This document shows positions 44,031 to 52,557 of a stretch of 64,000 nt of DNA, piece by piece. The notes under the pieces are model-generated. The model had not been told where the DNA came from and did no database searches. It saw only the letters and a program-made list of their open reading frames with translations. The DNA comes from Pseudomonas weihenstephanensis (GTDB lineage: Bacteria; Pseudomonadota; Gammaproteobacteria; Pseudomonadales; Pseudomonadaceae). The DNA lies in assembly GCF_001043055.1 (NCBI RefSeq), contig NZ_JYLF01000013.1:1-64000 (forward strand). Reading direction: 5' to 3'. A program made the translations under genes and the position numbers. How positions within the stretch are numbered: position 1 is the stretch's first letter; the number at the start of each line of letters is the position of its first letter.

Positions 44031-44099
44031 GGGCTGATCTTTTTCAAGAAGGATATCGAGCGCCGACTATAACCAGCGCCCGATACAAATTGCAACGAC

Positions 44100-45038
44100 T
44101 TAGCCGAACAACCAACGCCACAACAACACCAGCACAATCACCGCCAGTACCGGGCGCATGATGCGGTACAGCTTGGGATTGCGGCGCTTCCACTGCTTGA
44201 CCACGCCACTGAAGCGGTCGCTGAAGGTTTTGCTCCACGCATAGGCTTTGTTGATACCGCCCACGCGTTCGTCGTCCAGGTTTTGCGGCGCAGTGGCTTT
44301 ACCCAATTGCGCGCTGACCCAGCGGTTGATCGAGGTCATGAGGCGGCTGGTCAGCGGGCGCTCAACGTCACAGAACAGGATCACGCGGGTGACGTCGGTT
44401 TCGTTCTTCACCCAATGCACATAGGTTTCGTCAAACATCACGTCTTCACCATCGCGCCAGGCGTACTCTTCACCGTCGACAAAAATGCGGCAGGCATCGG
44501 AGTTCGGTGTCGACAGGCCCAAGTGGTAACGCAAGGAACCGGCAAACGGGTCACGGTGCGGGTTGAGGTGGCTGCCACCCGGCAACAGGGCGAACATCGC
44601 GCCTTTGACGTTGGGGATGCTGTTGACCAGTTCTACCGTTTTAGGGCAAAGCAATTCGGCCGATGGCAGCGGTTTGTCGTACCACTTGAGGTAAAAACGC
44701 TTCCAGCCTTTTTTGAAGAAGGAACCGAAACCGGCATCGTTGTTCTTCTCGGCGGCGCGAATATAACCCTCGTCGAACAAGTGCATGGCTTCTTCACGGA
44801 TGGCTTGCCAGTTGTCTTTGAGCACATCCAGCTCAGGGAACTTGCTGCGGTCCAGGTAAGGCTTGGACGGCACGCCCGAAAACAGGTACATCAGCGCGTT
44901 GTACGGCGCAAAGAATGCGGAGTGGTTGACGAACTGACGCAGCACCGGCAAGCGCGCTTTGCCGCGCAAATGCACGTAAAGGATGCTGGCGACAAACAGC
45001 AGTATCAGCCCTGCCTTGATGGCGAAGGATAAGGTCAT
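44100..45038 (-). CDS. lpxO: Lipid A hydroxylase LpxO (aspartyl/asparaginyl beta-hydroxylase family)
   Basis: A 312-residue membrane-bound Fe(II)/2-oxoglutarate dioxygenase. It has an N-terminal membrane helix (residues about 5-25), the iron-binding H161-R-D163 in LNPHRDPFAG with distal H208 in YVHWVKN, and a C-terminal helix (AVIVLVLLWRWLF) that anchors it again. LpxO adds a 2-hydroxyl to the lauroyl chain of lipid A, with effects on polymyxin resistance. Two lpxO paralogues exist in P. aeruginosa; which one this matches is not settled. Confidence 0.9.
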   Translation of the reverse strand: MTLSFAIKAGLILLFVASILYVHLRGKARLPVLRQFVNHSAFFAPYNALMYLFSGVPSKPYLDRSKFPELDVLKDNWQAIREEAMHLFDEGYIRAAEKNNDAGFGSFFKKGWKRFYLKWYDKPLPSAELLCPKTVELVNSIPNVKGAMFALLPGGSHLNPHRDPFAGSLRYHLGLSTPNSDACRIFVDGEEYAWRDGEDVMFDETYVHWVKNETDVTRVILFCDVERPLTSRLMTSINRWVSAQLGKATAPQNLDDERVGGINKAYAWSKTFSDRFSGVVKQWKRRNPKLYRIMRPVLAVIVLVLLWRWLFG

Positions 45039-45226
45039 GCAACAACTCCTCGAAAAAACCGTGCGGCACCGATGGCCCGATGTGGCAGCCGCGCATGATA
45101 AACACTACCGGCGCCGGACAAAACCCGCGTGATCCAACATTCAGCATTAAGGATTACGTAACAACGTATTAATTAGCATAAGCCGGGGTGTAAACGCTTG
45201 ATATGGGTCAGGCAACCTCCCTGGTC

Positions 45227-45285
45227 GCTGCGAAGGGCTGCCAAGCAAGCCGTGCATGGGATGGCTTCACAGGTCCCTTCGCAGC
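45227..45285. repeat. REP-like inverted repeat between lpxO and cysK
   Basis: GCTGCGAAGGG (45227-45237) and CCCTTCGCAGC (45275-45285) are perfect 11-base inverted copies 37 bases apart. Together with the following cttcgacagc they resemble degenerate Pseudomonas REP sequences. It lies just after the cysK stop on the minus strand and could stabilise or end that transcript. Confidence 0.55.
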
Positions 45286-45316
45286 CTTCGACAGCGATGA
45301 CGAGATAACGCCAGGT

Positions 45317-46291
45317 TTACTGCTCCAGTTCCTGCTCGCTGAACACGTCGCTGAACAGAAAGCTCGACAGGTAGCGCTCGCCCGAGTCCGGCAATATCAC
45401 GACGATGGTTTTGCCTTGCATCTCCGGAGTTTCGGCCAGACGCACCGCCGCCGCCATCGCTGCGCCGCACGAGATCCCACACAGAATGCCTTCTTCGTGC
45501 ATCAAGCGCAGGGCCATTGCTTTGGATTCGTCATCGCTGACCAGCTCGACTTTATCGACGATAGACAAGTCGAGGTTTTTGGGCACAAAACCGGCGCCAA
45601 TGCCCTGGATTTTGTGCGGTGCGGGCTTGATCTCTTCACCCGCCAAGGCTTGCGTGATCACCGGCGAGGTCATGGGTTCGACCGCCACCGACAGCAGTGG
45701 CTGGCCCAAGGTGTGCTTGATATAGCGCGAAATGCCAGTAATGGTGCCGCCCGTGCCCACACCTGAGACCAGCACATCGACGCGGCCATCGGTGTCATTC
45801 CAGATTTCCGGACCGGTGGTTTTCTCGTGGATGGCGGGGTTGGCCGGATTTTCAAACTGTTGCGGCATAAAGTAGCGCTCAGGATCGCTGGCCTGAATGT
45901 CGGCCGCTTTGTCGATGGCGCCTTTCATGCCCTTGGCAGGTTCGGTGAGCACCAGCTCCGCGCCGAGTGCCTTGAGCACTTTGCGCCGTTCCAGGCTCAT
46001 GGACGAGGGCATGGTCAGCGTCAGCTTATAGCCGCGTGCAGCCGCGACAAAGGCCAGGCCAATGCCGGTATTGCCCGACGTTGGCTCGATGATGGTCATG
46101 CCCGGCTTGAGCACACCACGGCTTTCGGCGTCCCAGATCATGTTGGCGCCGATCCGGCATTTGACCGAATACCCTGGGTTACGCCCCTCGATCTTGGCCA
46201 GAATGGTCACGCCGCGCGGTGCAATGCTGTTGATCTGCACCAGAGGCGTGTTACCGATGGACTGCGCGTTATCTGCAAAAATGCGGCTCAT
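45317..46291 (-). CDS. cysK: Cysteine synthase A
   Basis: A 324-residue PLP enzyme from the ATG at 46291 (AGGA upstream). K44 in NPGYSVKCRIG is the PLP lysine, TSGNTGIGLAFVAAARGYK binds the substrate, and SGVGTGGTITGISRYIK binds the cofactor phosphate. It makes L-cysteine from O-acetylserine and sulfide. A 14 bp palindrome lies 76 bases upstream of the start. Confidence 0.95.
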   Translation of the reverse strand: MSRIFADNAQSIGNTPLVQINSIAPRGVTILAKIEGRNPGYSVKCRIGANMIWDAESRGVLKPGMTIIEPTSGNTGIGLAFVAAARGYKLTLTMPSSMSLERRKVLKALGAELVLTEPAKGMKGAIDKAADIQASDPERYFMPQQFENPANPAIHEKTTGPEIWNDTDGRVDVLVSGVGTGGTITGISRYIKHTLGQPLLSVAVEPMTSPVITQALAGEEIKPAPHKIQGIGAGFVPKNLDLSIVDKVELVSDDESKAMALRLMHEEGILCGISCGAAMAAAVRLAETPEMQGKTIVVILPDSGERYLSSFLFSDVFSEQELEQ

Positions 46292-46366
46292 GACGGGTCC
46301 TTTATGCACGTTTTGGGAAAGGCTCCAAGGGTAGGCTCCGTGTTCGTATGCGTCCAGTCATGGCGT

Positions 46367-46397
46367 GACGCCCCATTCAGAGACTGAATGGGGCGTC
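46367..46397. repeat. Perfect 14 bp palindrome between divergent cysK and the MoxR gene
   Basis: GACGCCCCATTCAG, a three-base loop AGA, and its exact complement. No T tract on either side and both neighbours start here rather than end, so it is not a usual terminator. It may be an operator, a leader structure of one of the two genes, or a mobile palindrome remnant. Confidence 0.7.
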
Positions 46398-46497
46398 TGC
46401 GTTCACGCAGCGCGGGTGTCGCGCTATAGTCGGCCCTACTTTTTTAGTCGCCCGCCCTGCCCTGCTCAGGTCGGGGTTCTGGTTTGAGGAATGACAC

Positions 46498-47343
46498 ATG
46501 AAGTTTGAAGGTACCCGCGCCTACGTGGCCACTGACGACCTGAAACTGGCGGTCAACGCGGCAATCACCCTGGAGCGCCCGCTGCTGGTCAAGGGCGAAC
46601 CCGGCACTGGCAAAACCATGTTGGCCGAGCAACTGGCCGAATCTTTTGGCTGCAAGCTGATCACCTGGCACATCAAGTCCACCACCAAGGCCCATCAGGG
46701 TTTGTACGAGTACGACGCGGTCAGCCGCCTGCGCGACTCGCAGCTGGGTGTCGACAAGGTGCACGATGTGCGCAATTACCTGAAGAAAGGCAAGTTGTGG
46801 GAGGCTTTCGAAGCCGAAGAACGGGTCATTTTGCTGATCGACGAAATCGACAAAGCCGACATCGAGTTCCCCAACGACTTGCTGCAAGAACTCGACAAGA
46901 TGGAGTTCTACGTTTACGAGACGGACGAAACGATCAAGGCAAAAGTGCGCCCGATCATCATCATTACGTCAAACAACGAAAAGGAGCTGCCGGACGCCTT
47001 CCTGCGTCGTTGCTTCTTCCATTACATCAGCTTCCCGGACCGTAACACCTTGCAAAAAATTGTCGACGTGCACTTTCCTGAAATCAAGAAAGAGTTGGTC
47101 AGCGAAGCGCTGGACGTGTTCTTCGATGTGCGCAAGGTGCCGGGACTGAAGAAGAAGCCGTCGACCTCCGAGCTGGTTGACTGGCTCAAACTGCTGATGG
47201 CCGACAACATTGGCGAAGCCGTGCTGCGCGAGCGCGACCCCACCAAGGCCATCCCGCCATTGGCCGGTGCGCTGGTTAAAAATGAGCAAGACGTGCAATT
47301 GCTTGAGCGCCTGGCGTTCATGAGCCGTCGTGGCAATCGCTGA
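46498..47343 (+). CDS. MoxR-like AAA+ ATPase
   Basis: A 281-residue AAA+ protein with Walker A GEPGTGKT (33-40), Walker B ILLIDEIDKADIEFPNDLL and the sensor region IITSNNEKELPDAFLRRC. It belongs to the MoxR class that works as a chaperone with a VWA partner. The VWA gene starts 21 bp downstream, so the two form an operon. The client protein or cofactor being inserted is unknown. Confidence 0.92.
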   Translation: MKFEGTRAYVATDDLKLAVNAAITLERPLLVKGEPGTGKTMLAEQLAESFGCKLITWHIKSTTKAHQGLYEYDAVSRLRDSQLGVDKVHDVRNYLKKGKLWEAFEAEERVILLIDEIDKADIEFPNDLLQELDKMEFYVYETDETIKAKVRPIIIITSNNEKELPDAFLRRCFFHYISFPDRNTLQKIVDVHFPEIKKELVSEALDVFFDVRKVPGLKKKPSTSELVDWLKLLMADNIGEAVLRERDPTKAIPPLAGALVKNEQDVQLLERLAFMSRRGNR

Positions 47344-47364
47344 TTTTTGCAGAAGGCGCCAAGC

Positions 47365-48543
47365 ATGTTGCTGAATCTGTTCAATGAAATGCGCGCGGCC
47401 AAAGTGCCGGTGTCGGTGCGCGAGCTGCTGGACTTGATCAACGCGCTCAAACACCGTGTGACCTTCGCCGACATGGACGAGTTTTACTTTTTGGCGCGCA
47501 CGATCCTGGTCAAGGACGAGCGTCATTACGACAAGTTCGACCGTGCGTTCGGGGCTTATTTCAACGGGCTGCAAAACCTCAACGAACACCTTGAGGCACT
47601 GATCCCGGACGAGTGGCTGCGCAAAGAGTTCGAACGCTCGCTCAGTGACGAAGAGCGCGCGCAGATCCAGTCACTGGGTGGCCTGGACAAACTGATCGAG
47701 GCGTTCAAACAGCGTCTGGAAGAGCAAAAGGAACGCCATGCCGGTGGCAATAAATGGATCGGCACCGGCGGCACCAGCCCGTTTGGTTCGGGCGGCTACC
47801 ACCCCGAAGGCATCCGTGTGGGCGATGCCGGAGCGCGTCAGGGCAAAGCGGCCAAGGTCTGGGAGCAGCGCGAGTACAAAAACCTCGACGACCAGGTCGA
47901 ATTGGGTACACGCAATATCAAGGTTGCGCTGCGGCGCTTGCGTAAGTTCGCACGTCAGGGCGCGGCCGAAGAGCTGGACATCGACGGCACCATCGACCAC
48001 ACCGCACGTGATGCTGGCCTGCTCAATATCCAGATGCGCCCTGAGCGGCGTAACACCATCAAGTTGCTGCTGTTGTTCGACATTGGCGGCTCGATGGATT
48101 CACACGTCAAGATTTGCGAGGAGTTGTTCTCGGCCTGCAAGACCGAGTTCAAACACCTGGAGTATTACTACTTCCATAACTTCATTTATGAATCGGTGTG
48201 GAAAAACAACCAGCGCCGTCAGGTTGAGCGTGTTGCCACACAGGATGTACTGCACAAATACGGTGCCGATTACAAAGTGATTTTTATCGGCGACGCGGCC
48301 ATGGGTCCGTACGAAATCACCCACGCAGGTGGCAGTGTCGAGCACTGGAACGAAGAACCGGGCTACCTGTGGATGCAGCGTTTTATGGAGAAATACAAAA
48401 AACTCATCTGGATCAATCCGTATCCCAAAGATACGTGGAACTACACCGCGTCAACCCGCATCGTGCGCGACTTGATTGAAGACCGCATGTATCCGTTGAC
48501 CCTGGACGGGCTGGAACAAGGCATGCGGTTTTTGGCCAAGTAA
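47365..48543 (+). CDS. VWA domain-containing CoxE-like protein
   Basis: A 392-residue protein from ATG 47365 (GAAGG 8 bases upstream). The N-terminal part is the CoxE-type helical domain, and a von Willebrand A domain begins about residue 230 with LLLLFDIGGSMDSHVKICEE. The metal site reads D-I-G-G-S, with Gly in place of the first Ser of the classical DxSxS, as in other CoxE-like proteins. Partner of the MoxR ATPase directly upstream. A REP doublet follows 17 bp after the stop codon. Confidence 0.9.
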   Translation: MLLNLFNEMRAAKVPVSVRELLDLINALKHRVTFADMDEFYFLARTILVKDERHYDKFDRAFGAYFNGLQNLNEHLEALIPDEWLRKEFERSLSDEERAQIQSLGGLDKLIEAFKQRLEEQKERHAGGNKWIGTGGTSPFGSGGYHPEGIRVGDAGARQGKAAKVWEQREYKNLDDQVELGTRNIKVALRRLRKFARQGAAEELDIDGTIDHTARDAGLLNIQMRPERRNTIKLLLLFDIGGSMDSHVKICEELFSACKTEFKHLEYYYFHNFIYESVWKNNQRRQVERVATQDVLHKYGADYKVIFIGDAAMGPYEITHAGGSVEHWNEEPGYLWMQRFMEKYKKLIWINPYPKDTWNYTASTRIVRDLIEDRMYPLTLDGLEQGMRFLAK

Positions 48544-48560
48544 TCGCGTTGATTCGCAGG

Positions 48561-48658
48561 CCCTCACCCCAACCCTCTCCCTGCGGGAGGGTGCAGTGCT
48601 CTTGAGACCGCATGCAGTCAGTCCCCTCTACCTTTGGGAGAGGGTTAGGGTGAGGGGC
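48561..48658. repeat. Second REP doublet (REPIN-like), overlapping the end of pxpC
   Basis: Inverted copies ccctcaccccaaccctctcc at 48561 and gggagagggttagggtgagg ending near 48658, close in sequence to the pair at 35733-35950 but only about 30 bp apart. The right copy contains the pxpC stop codon and the codons for its last residues. Confidence 0.85.
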
Positions 48659-49574
48659 TTTTAAGGCGCTGCATAAATTCCACCTGCTGACGCTGCGCGG
48701 CCTGCTGTGTGGTGGGCCGAAATTGCACTGCCTCCCCCGGCAAACACTGCGCCAGCCGCGCCAGCGCCAAGGGTGTCAACGCCCCCAACCGCGGATACCC
48801 GCCAATGGTCTGCCGGTCATTGAGCAGCACTATCGGCTGACCATCGGGCGGCACTTGAACCGCCCCCAACGGGATGCCTTCCGAAATCATCGGCGCCCCC
48901 TGATACTCCAACGTCGGGCCTAACAGGCGAATGCCCATGCGATCAGCACGGCTGTCTACCGTCCACGGACGGTTGAACGCATCGAAGGTGCTTTGCCCGC
49001 TGAACGCACCGATTTGTGCGCCCAGGACCACATCCAGTACTGGCCGGGCGGCGAATTCGGGGATCAGCGCGCGGCTCAGCTCGCGCAACGCAGGCCCGGC
49101 GCCGCTGTAACTCAACTCGCCTCCTTTGACCAAGGCATGGCCAAAACCGTCAGGCCCGCCCAGCGCTTCACGCACCACGGTGGCGCAACTGCCCAGCACC
49201 TGCGGCGCAGTGAAGCCCCCTGGTGCAGCCAGATACGCCCGTGCGCCCTTGAGGGGCTGAGCAAATTTCAACGTCTGCCCCTGATGCAGAGTGAAACTGC
49301 GCCAGGGTTGAAGTGCCTGACCCTCCACGGTCGCGCCAAGGTCAGCGCCCGCCAGTGCCAAGGTGCAATCAGCCTGCGCAATCAGGGTGAGCCCGCCCAG
49401 GGTGATCTCAATCACCGGGGCATCGAGGTCATTGCCCAGCAACCCGTTGGCCACTGCCATCGACCGCCAATCAGCCGCACCGCCCTGGGTCACACCCAAA
49501 TGCCTGACACCAAAACGTCCTGCGTCCTGCAACTGGCACAACGCAGTGCTGGCTTGTATCAATAAACGGCTCAT
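48645..49574 (-). CDS. pxpC: 5-oxoprolinase subunit C (biotin-dependent carboxyltransferase family protein)
   Basis: A 309-residue KipA/PxpC protein, the carboxyltransferase-like subunit of the prokaryotic ATP-dependent 5-oxoprolinase PxpABC. Markers are QDAGRFGVRHLGVTQGGAAD, DSRADRMGIRLLGP and PDGQPIVLLNDRQTIGGYPR. Its ATG overlaps the pxpB stop by 4 bp. The last residues (KSPSP) and the stop codon lie within a REP element, so the tail was probably remade by it. Confidence 0.92.
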   Translation of the reverse strand: MSRLLIQASTALCQLQDAGRFGVRHLGVTQGGAADWRSMAVANGLLGNDLDAPVIEITLGGLTLIAQADCTLALAGADLGATVEGQALQPWRSFTLHQGQTLKFAQPLKGARAYLAAPGGFTAPQVLGSCATVVREALGGPDGFGHALVKGGELSYSGAGPALRELSRALIPEFAARPVLDVVLGAQIGAFSGQSTFDAFNRPWTVDSRADRMGIRLLGPTLEYQGAPMISEGIPLGAVQVPPDGQPIVLLNDRQTIGGYPRLGALTPLALARLAQCLPGEAVQFRPTTQQAAQRQQVEFMQRLKSPSP

Positions 49575-50275
49575 GCCAGTGCCTCCTGCGGGGTGTCATC
49601 GCCACCCAAGTTGATGAACTCGGCATGGCTGATGGGCGCAAACTGCACGCGATCACCGGGTTGCATCAGGCTGTAGCCTTCGCGCTCGCGGTCAAACAAG
49701 GCGCTGGGAGTACGCCCGATAAGGTTCCAGCCACCGGGAGATTGCGCCGGATAGGCGGCTGTCTGGCGCTCGGCAATGCCCACGCTGCCCGCCGCCACCC
49801 GTTTGCGCGGGGTCGACAGACGCGGTGCGGCTAACGCCTCGTCCACCAACCCCATAAACGCAAAGCCCGGCGCGAACCCCAGGGCGAATACCTGGTACTC
49901 GTGCTCGCTGTGGCAACGGATGACTTGGTTGTGCGACCAGCCGGTACGTTGGGCAAGCAATGCCAGCTCAGGCCCGACACTCAGGTCGTACCACACCGGC
50001 ACCACATGGCACTGGCCTTGACGCCGGGTGTCCGGTTGCAGGTCGCTCAGTGCGTGGGCAATCAGCTCCCGCGCCTGAACCGGGCTGAGCGCCAGCCCAT
50101 CGTAGTGCACCATCAAGGTGGTGTAGGACGGCACCACATCAATCAACTGCCCGGCAAACACGCTGCGTACGCGCTCAGTGGCGGCCAGCATCCACGGCAT
50201 GTTGGCTTCGGCAATGTCATCGAACAGGCGCAGCATCAGGCAGTCGATGGCCACCACTTCGATACGCAGCTTCAT
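49571..50275 (-). CDS. pxpB: 5-oxoprolinase subunit B
   Basis: A 234-residue KipI/PxpB protein from the ATG at 50275 (MKLRIEVVAIDCLMLRLFDD). Landmarks are ALGFAPGFAFMGLVDEALAA, RVAAGSVGIAERQTAAYPAQ and SPGGWNLIGRTP. The start overlaps the pxpA stop by 4 bp and the end overlaps the pxpC start by 4 bp, so all three are translated in a coupled way. The frame could extend to 50350, but that would run into pxpA and lacks signals. Confidence 0.93.
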   Translation of the reverse strand: MKLRIEVVAIDCLMLRLFDDIAEANMPWMLAATERVRSVFAGQLIDVVPSYTTLMVHYDGLALSPVQARELIAHALSDLQPDTRRQGQCHVVPVWYDLSVGPELALLAQRTGWSHNQVIRCHSEHEYQVFALGFAPGFAFMGLVDEALAAPRLSTPRKRVAAGSVGIAERQTAAYPAQSPGGWNLIGRTPSALFDREREGYSLMQPGDRVQFAPISHAEFINLGGDDTPQEALA

Positions 50276-51021
50276 GCCTGTAACTCGTTGAGGGCATTGC
50301 GTATGCGCTGCACGGCGGCCACCGAGCTGGCGTTGTCGCCATGCACACACAGGGTGTTGGCGTGCAGATACAGCGCGCTGCCATCACTGGCAATCAGCGA
50401 CTGGCCTGCCGCAAGGGTCAGGGCCTGGCGCACGATGGTGTCTGCATCGTGGTGCACGGCCCCCGGCAATTGCCGTGAGACCAAACGCCCTGCGTTGTCG
50501 TACGCCCGATCAGCAAAGGCTTCAAACCATAACGTCACGCCATACTCATCGCCGATGGCTTGGGCCTCGCGGTTGTCGCGGGTGGCCATCAGCATCAACG
50601 GCAAGCGGGCATCGTAGGTCGCCACAGCGTGCACCACGGCGCGCAATTGCTCGGGGCTGGCCATCATGTCGTTGTACATCGCTCCGTGCGGTTTGACGTA
50701 ACGGATACGCGTACCTTGGGCACGGCAAATGCCGTCGAGCGCGCCCAACTGGTAGTGCAACAGGTCTTGCAGCTCTGCCGCGGTATAGGCCATAGAACGC
50801 CGACCAAATCCTGCCAGGTCCTGGTACGCCGGGTGGGCACCGATTTGCACGTCATGCTTGAGCGCCAGCGCCACGGTTTTGCGCATGATGCCCGGATCGC
50901 CCGCATGAAAACCGCAGGCAATGTTGGCGCAATCAATGAAGGGCATCACTTCGGCGTCCAGGCCCATGGTCCAGCTGCCAAAGCTTTCACCCATATCGCA
51001 GTTCAATAACAGGCGGCTCAT
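50272..51021 (-). CDS. pxpA: 5-oxoprolinase subunit A (LamB/YcsF family)
   Basis: A 249-residue protein opening LLLNCDMGESFGSWTMGLDA with IACGFHAGDPGIM, YVKPHGAMYND and CVHGDNASSVAAVQ, the LamB/YcsF set. PxpA phosphorylates 5-oxoproline in the three-subunit enzyme that yields glutamate and removes the damage product of glutamine and glutamate. AGGAG lies 8 bases before the ATG. First gene of pxpABC. Confidence 0.94.
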   Translation of the reverse strand: MSRLLLNCDMGESFGSWTMGLDAEVMPFIDCANIACGFHAGDPGIMRKTVALALKHDVQIGAHPAYQDLAGFGRRSMAYTAAELQDLLHYQLGALDGICRAQGTRIRYVKPHGAMYNDMMASPEQLRAVVHAVATYDARLPLMLMATRDNREAQAIGDEYGVTLWFEAFADRAYDNAGRLVSRQLPGAVHHDADTIVRQALTLAAGQSLIASDGSALYLHANTLCVHGDNASSVAAVQRIRNALNELQA

Positions 51022-51153
51022 GCGGATGCTCCTGTGGTTTTTTTATAGTTCAGAGGTAGGACATTTTTCGGCAGGCGTACGCGTTCGTCCAACTAATAAA
51101 AGCCGGGCGCGGGGATAAGAAAAGTTGATCGCTGGCGGCGATGAGCATCATGG

Positions 51154-51172
51154 GCCCCTTTAGAAGGGGCCG
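51154..51172. repeat. Short hairpin after the DUF2937 gene region
   Basis: GGCCCCTT-TAG-AAGGGGCC is a perfect 8 bp stem with a 3-base loop, 27 bases after the DUF2937 stop on the minus strand and ahead of pxpA. There is no T tract. It may be a terminator-like or RNA-end-stabilising hairpin. Confidence 0.55.
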
Positions 51173-51199
51173 CCGGGCAGGCCATCGCAGCCTAGAGGT

Positions 51200-51733
51200 T
51201 CAGTAGCTGCGCTCGCGACGGGCGATGCGTTCGCGCTGGCGTTTACCGCCCAGCACGACCCAATCGATCAGGCGCAAGAAGCCTTCGATGATGAAGGAAA
51301 ACAACAACGCGCCCGCCATAGCCCAGCCAATGGCCGTCGGCGAGAGCAAGACTTGGTAGGTGTAGGCGTCGAAGGTTTCCTGGCGGATGGCCGGGTCTGC
51401 GGCATACGCCACTTGCAGGGCGCGCATGTACCACGGGCCTTGCATGGCCTGAAACTGGTTATCCAGCAGGCGCTGACGGGTCAGCAGCGTGTTCAGGCTG
51501 GTGGCGTCGCTGCGAAATACCGGGTCATCACTGGCCTGGTAATGAGCCACCAGTGCTTGCAGGTCACCCTTGAAAAACTGATTGGCCGTGTTTTGAAAGC
51601 CTGCCAACCCGGTTTGGGCTTCGATCAGGTGAGCCTCTACACGATTGGCGTAATCATTGATAAACCCCGGCACTTGCACGCCGAGCAACAGGCCCAACGT
51701 AAATAGCACCAACCGCAGGTAGCTCAGGAACAT
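51200..51733 (-). CDS. DUF2937 family membrane protein
   Basis: A 177-residue protein with an N-terminal helix (YLRLVLFTLGLLLGVQVPGF), a long soluble middle and a C-terminal helix (AIGWAMAGALLFSFIIEGFL) followed by a basic tail. This is the DUF2937 layout. Function unknown. It follows the glutamine amidotransferase gene by 12 bp on the same strand. Confidence 0.88.
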   Translation of the reverse strand: MFLSYLRLVLFTLGLLLGVQVPGFINDYANRVEAHLIEAQTGLAGFQNTANQFFKGDLQALVAHYQASDDPVFRSDATSLNTLLTRQRLLDNQFQAMQGPWYMRALQVAYAADPAIRQETFDAYTYQVLLSPTAIGWAMAGALLFSFIIEGFLRLIDWVVLGGKRQRERIARRERSY

Positions 51734-51745
51734 ACACGCCCTTCC

Positions 51746-52522
51746 TTATTCGGTTGTGCCGCGGCTGACGCATTCGCCGCCTCGCCACAAGCTCCATTGC
51801 CCCGGTTCGTAGCGGGTCCAGGTTTCGTTTTCAGTCAACGGTTCGGTGGCAATCACGGTCACCACGTCAGCAGGCGTGGTTTCGGCCTGAAAGTCCACGA
51901 TCACGTCGACATCTTTCAAGCGCGCCGGACCAAACGGCGCCCGCCGGGTGATGTGGGCCAGTTTGGTCGAGCAGTAGCAAAACAGCCAGTCGCCATTGCT
52001 CAGCAAGCCATTGAACACGCCTTTAGTGCGGTATTGGGCGCAGGCCGCCACCAGCACGGGAAGCAATGTTTCGACGTCCACGGGTTCTGGAAACGCCTCG
52101 CGCACCCGATTGAGCAGATCACAAAAGGCCGCTTCGCTGTCGGTGTCGCCAATGGGCCGGTAAAAACTGACGCTCGGGCTGAAGTCCGCCAACTGCCCGT
52201 TGTGCGCAAAGCACCAGTTACGGCCCCACAACTCACGCACAAACGGATGGGTATTGGACAAGCACACCTGACCGACGTTGGCCTGGCGGATATGCCCAAT
52301 CACCACTTCGCTTTTGATCGGATAACGCTGCACCAGCAAGGCGACTTCAGAATCGCAGCTGGCACCGGGGTCCTGGAACAGCCGCAGGCCACGCCCTTCA
52401 TAGAAGGCGATGCCCCAGCCATCGCGGTGCGGGCCGGTACGCCCGCCGCGCTGCATCAGGCCGGTGAAACTGAACACAATGTCGGTCGGCACGTTGGCGC
52501 TCATGCCCAGTAATTCACACAC
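51746..52522 (-). CDS. Class II glutamine amidotransferase (YafJ-like)
   Basis: A 258-residue Ntn hydrolase. The GTG at 52522 places Cys at position 2 (MCELLGMSANVPTD), the nucleophile that becomes N-terminal after Met removal. GHIRQANVG and NTHPFVRELWGRNWCFAHNG are the conserved substrate-side motifs. YafJ-like proteins use glutamine as an ammonia donor, but no acceptor domain is fused here, so the product is unknown. The ribosome binding site is weak. Confidence 0.87.
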   Translation of the reverse strand: MCELLGMSANVPTDIVFSFTGLMQRGGRTGPHRDGWGIAFYEGRGLRLFQDPGASCDSEVALLVQRYPIKSEVVIGHIRQANVGQVCLSNTHPFVRELWGRNWCFAHNGQLADFSPSVSFYRPIGDTDSEAAFCDLLNRVREAFPEPVDVETLLPVLVAACAQYRTKGVFNGLLSNGDWLFCYCSTKLAHITRRAPFGPARLKDVDVIVDFQAETTPADVVTVIATEPLTENETWTRYEPGQWSLWRGGECVSRGTTE

Positions 52523-52557
52523 GCTCGTACGCTCGCATTCAGGCTTGACGAAAAGGT

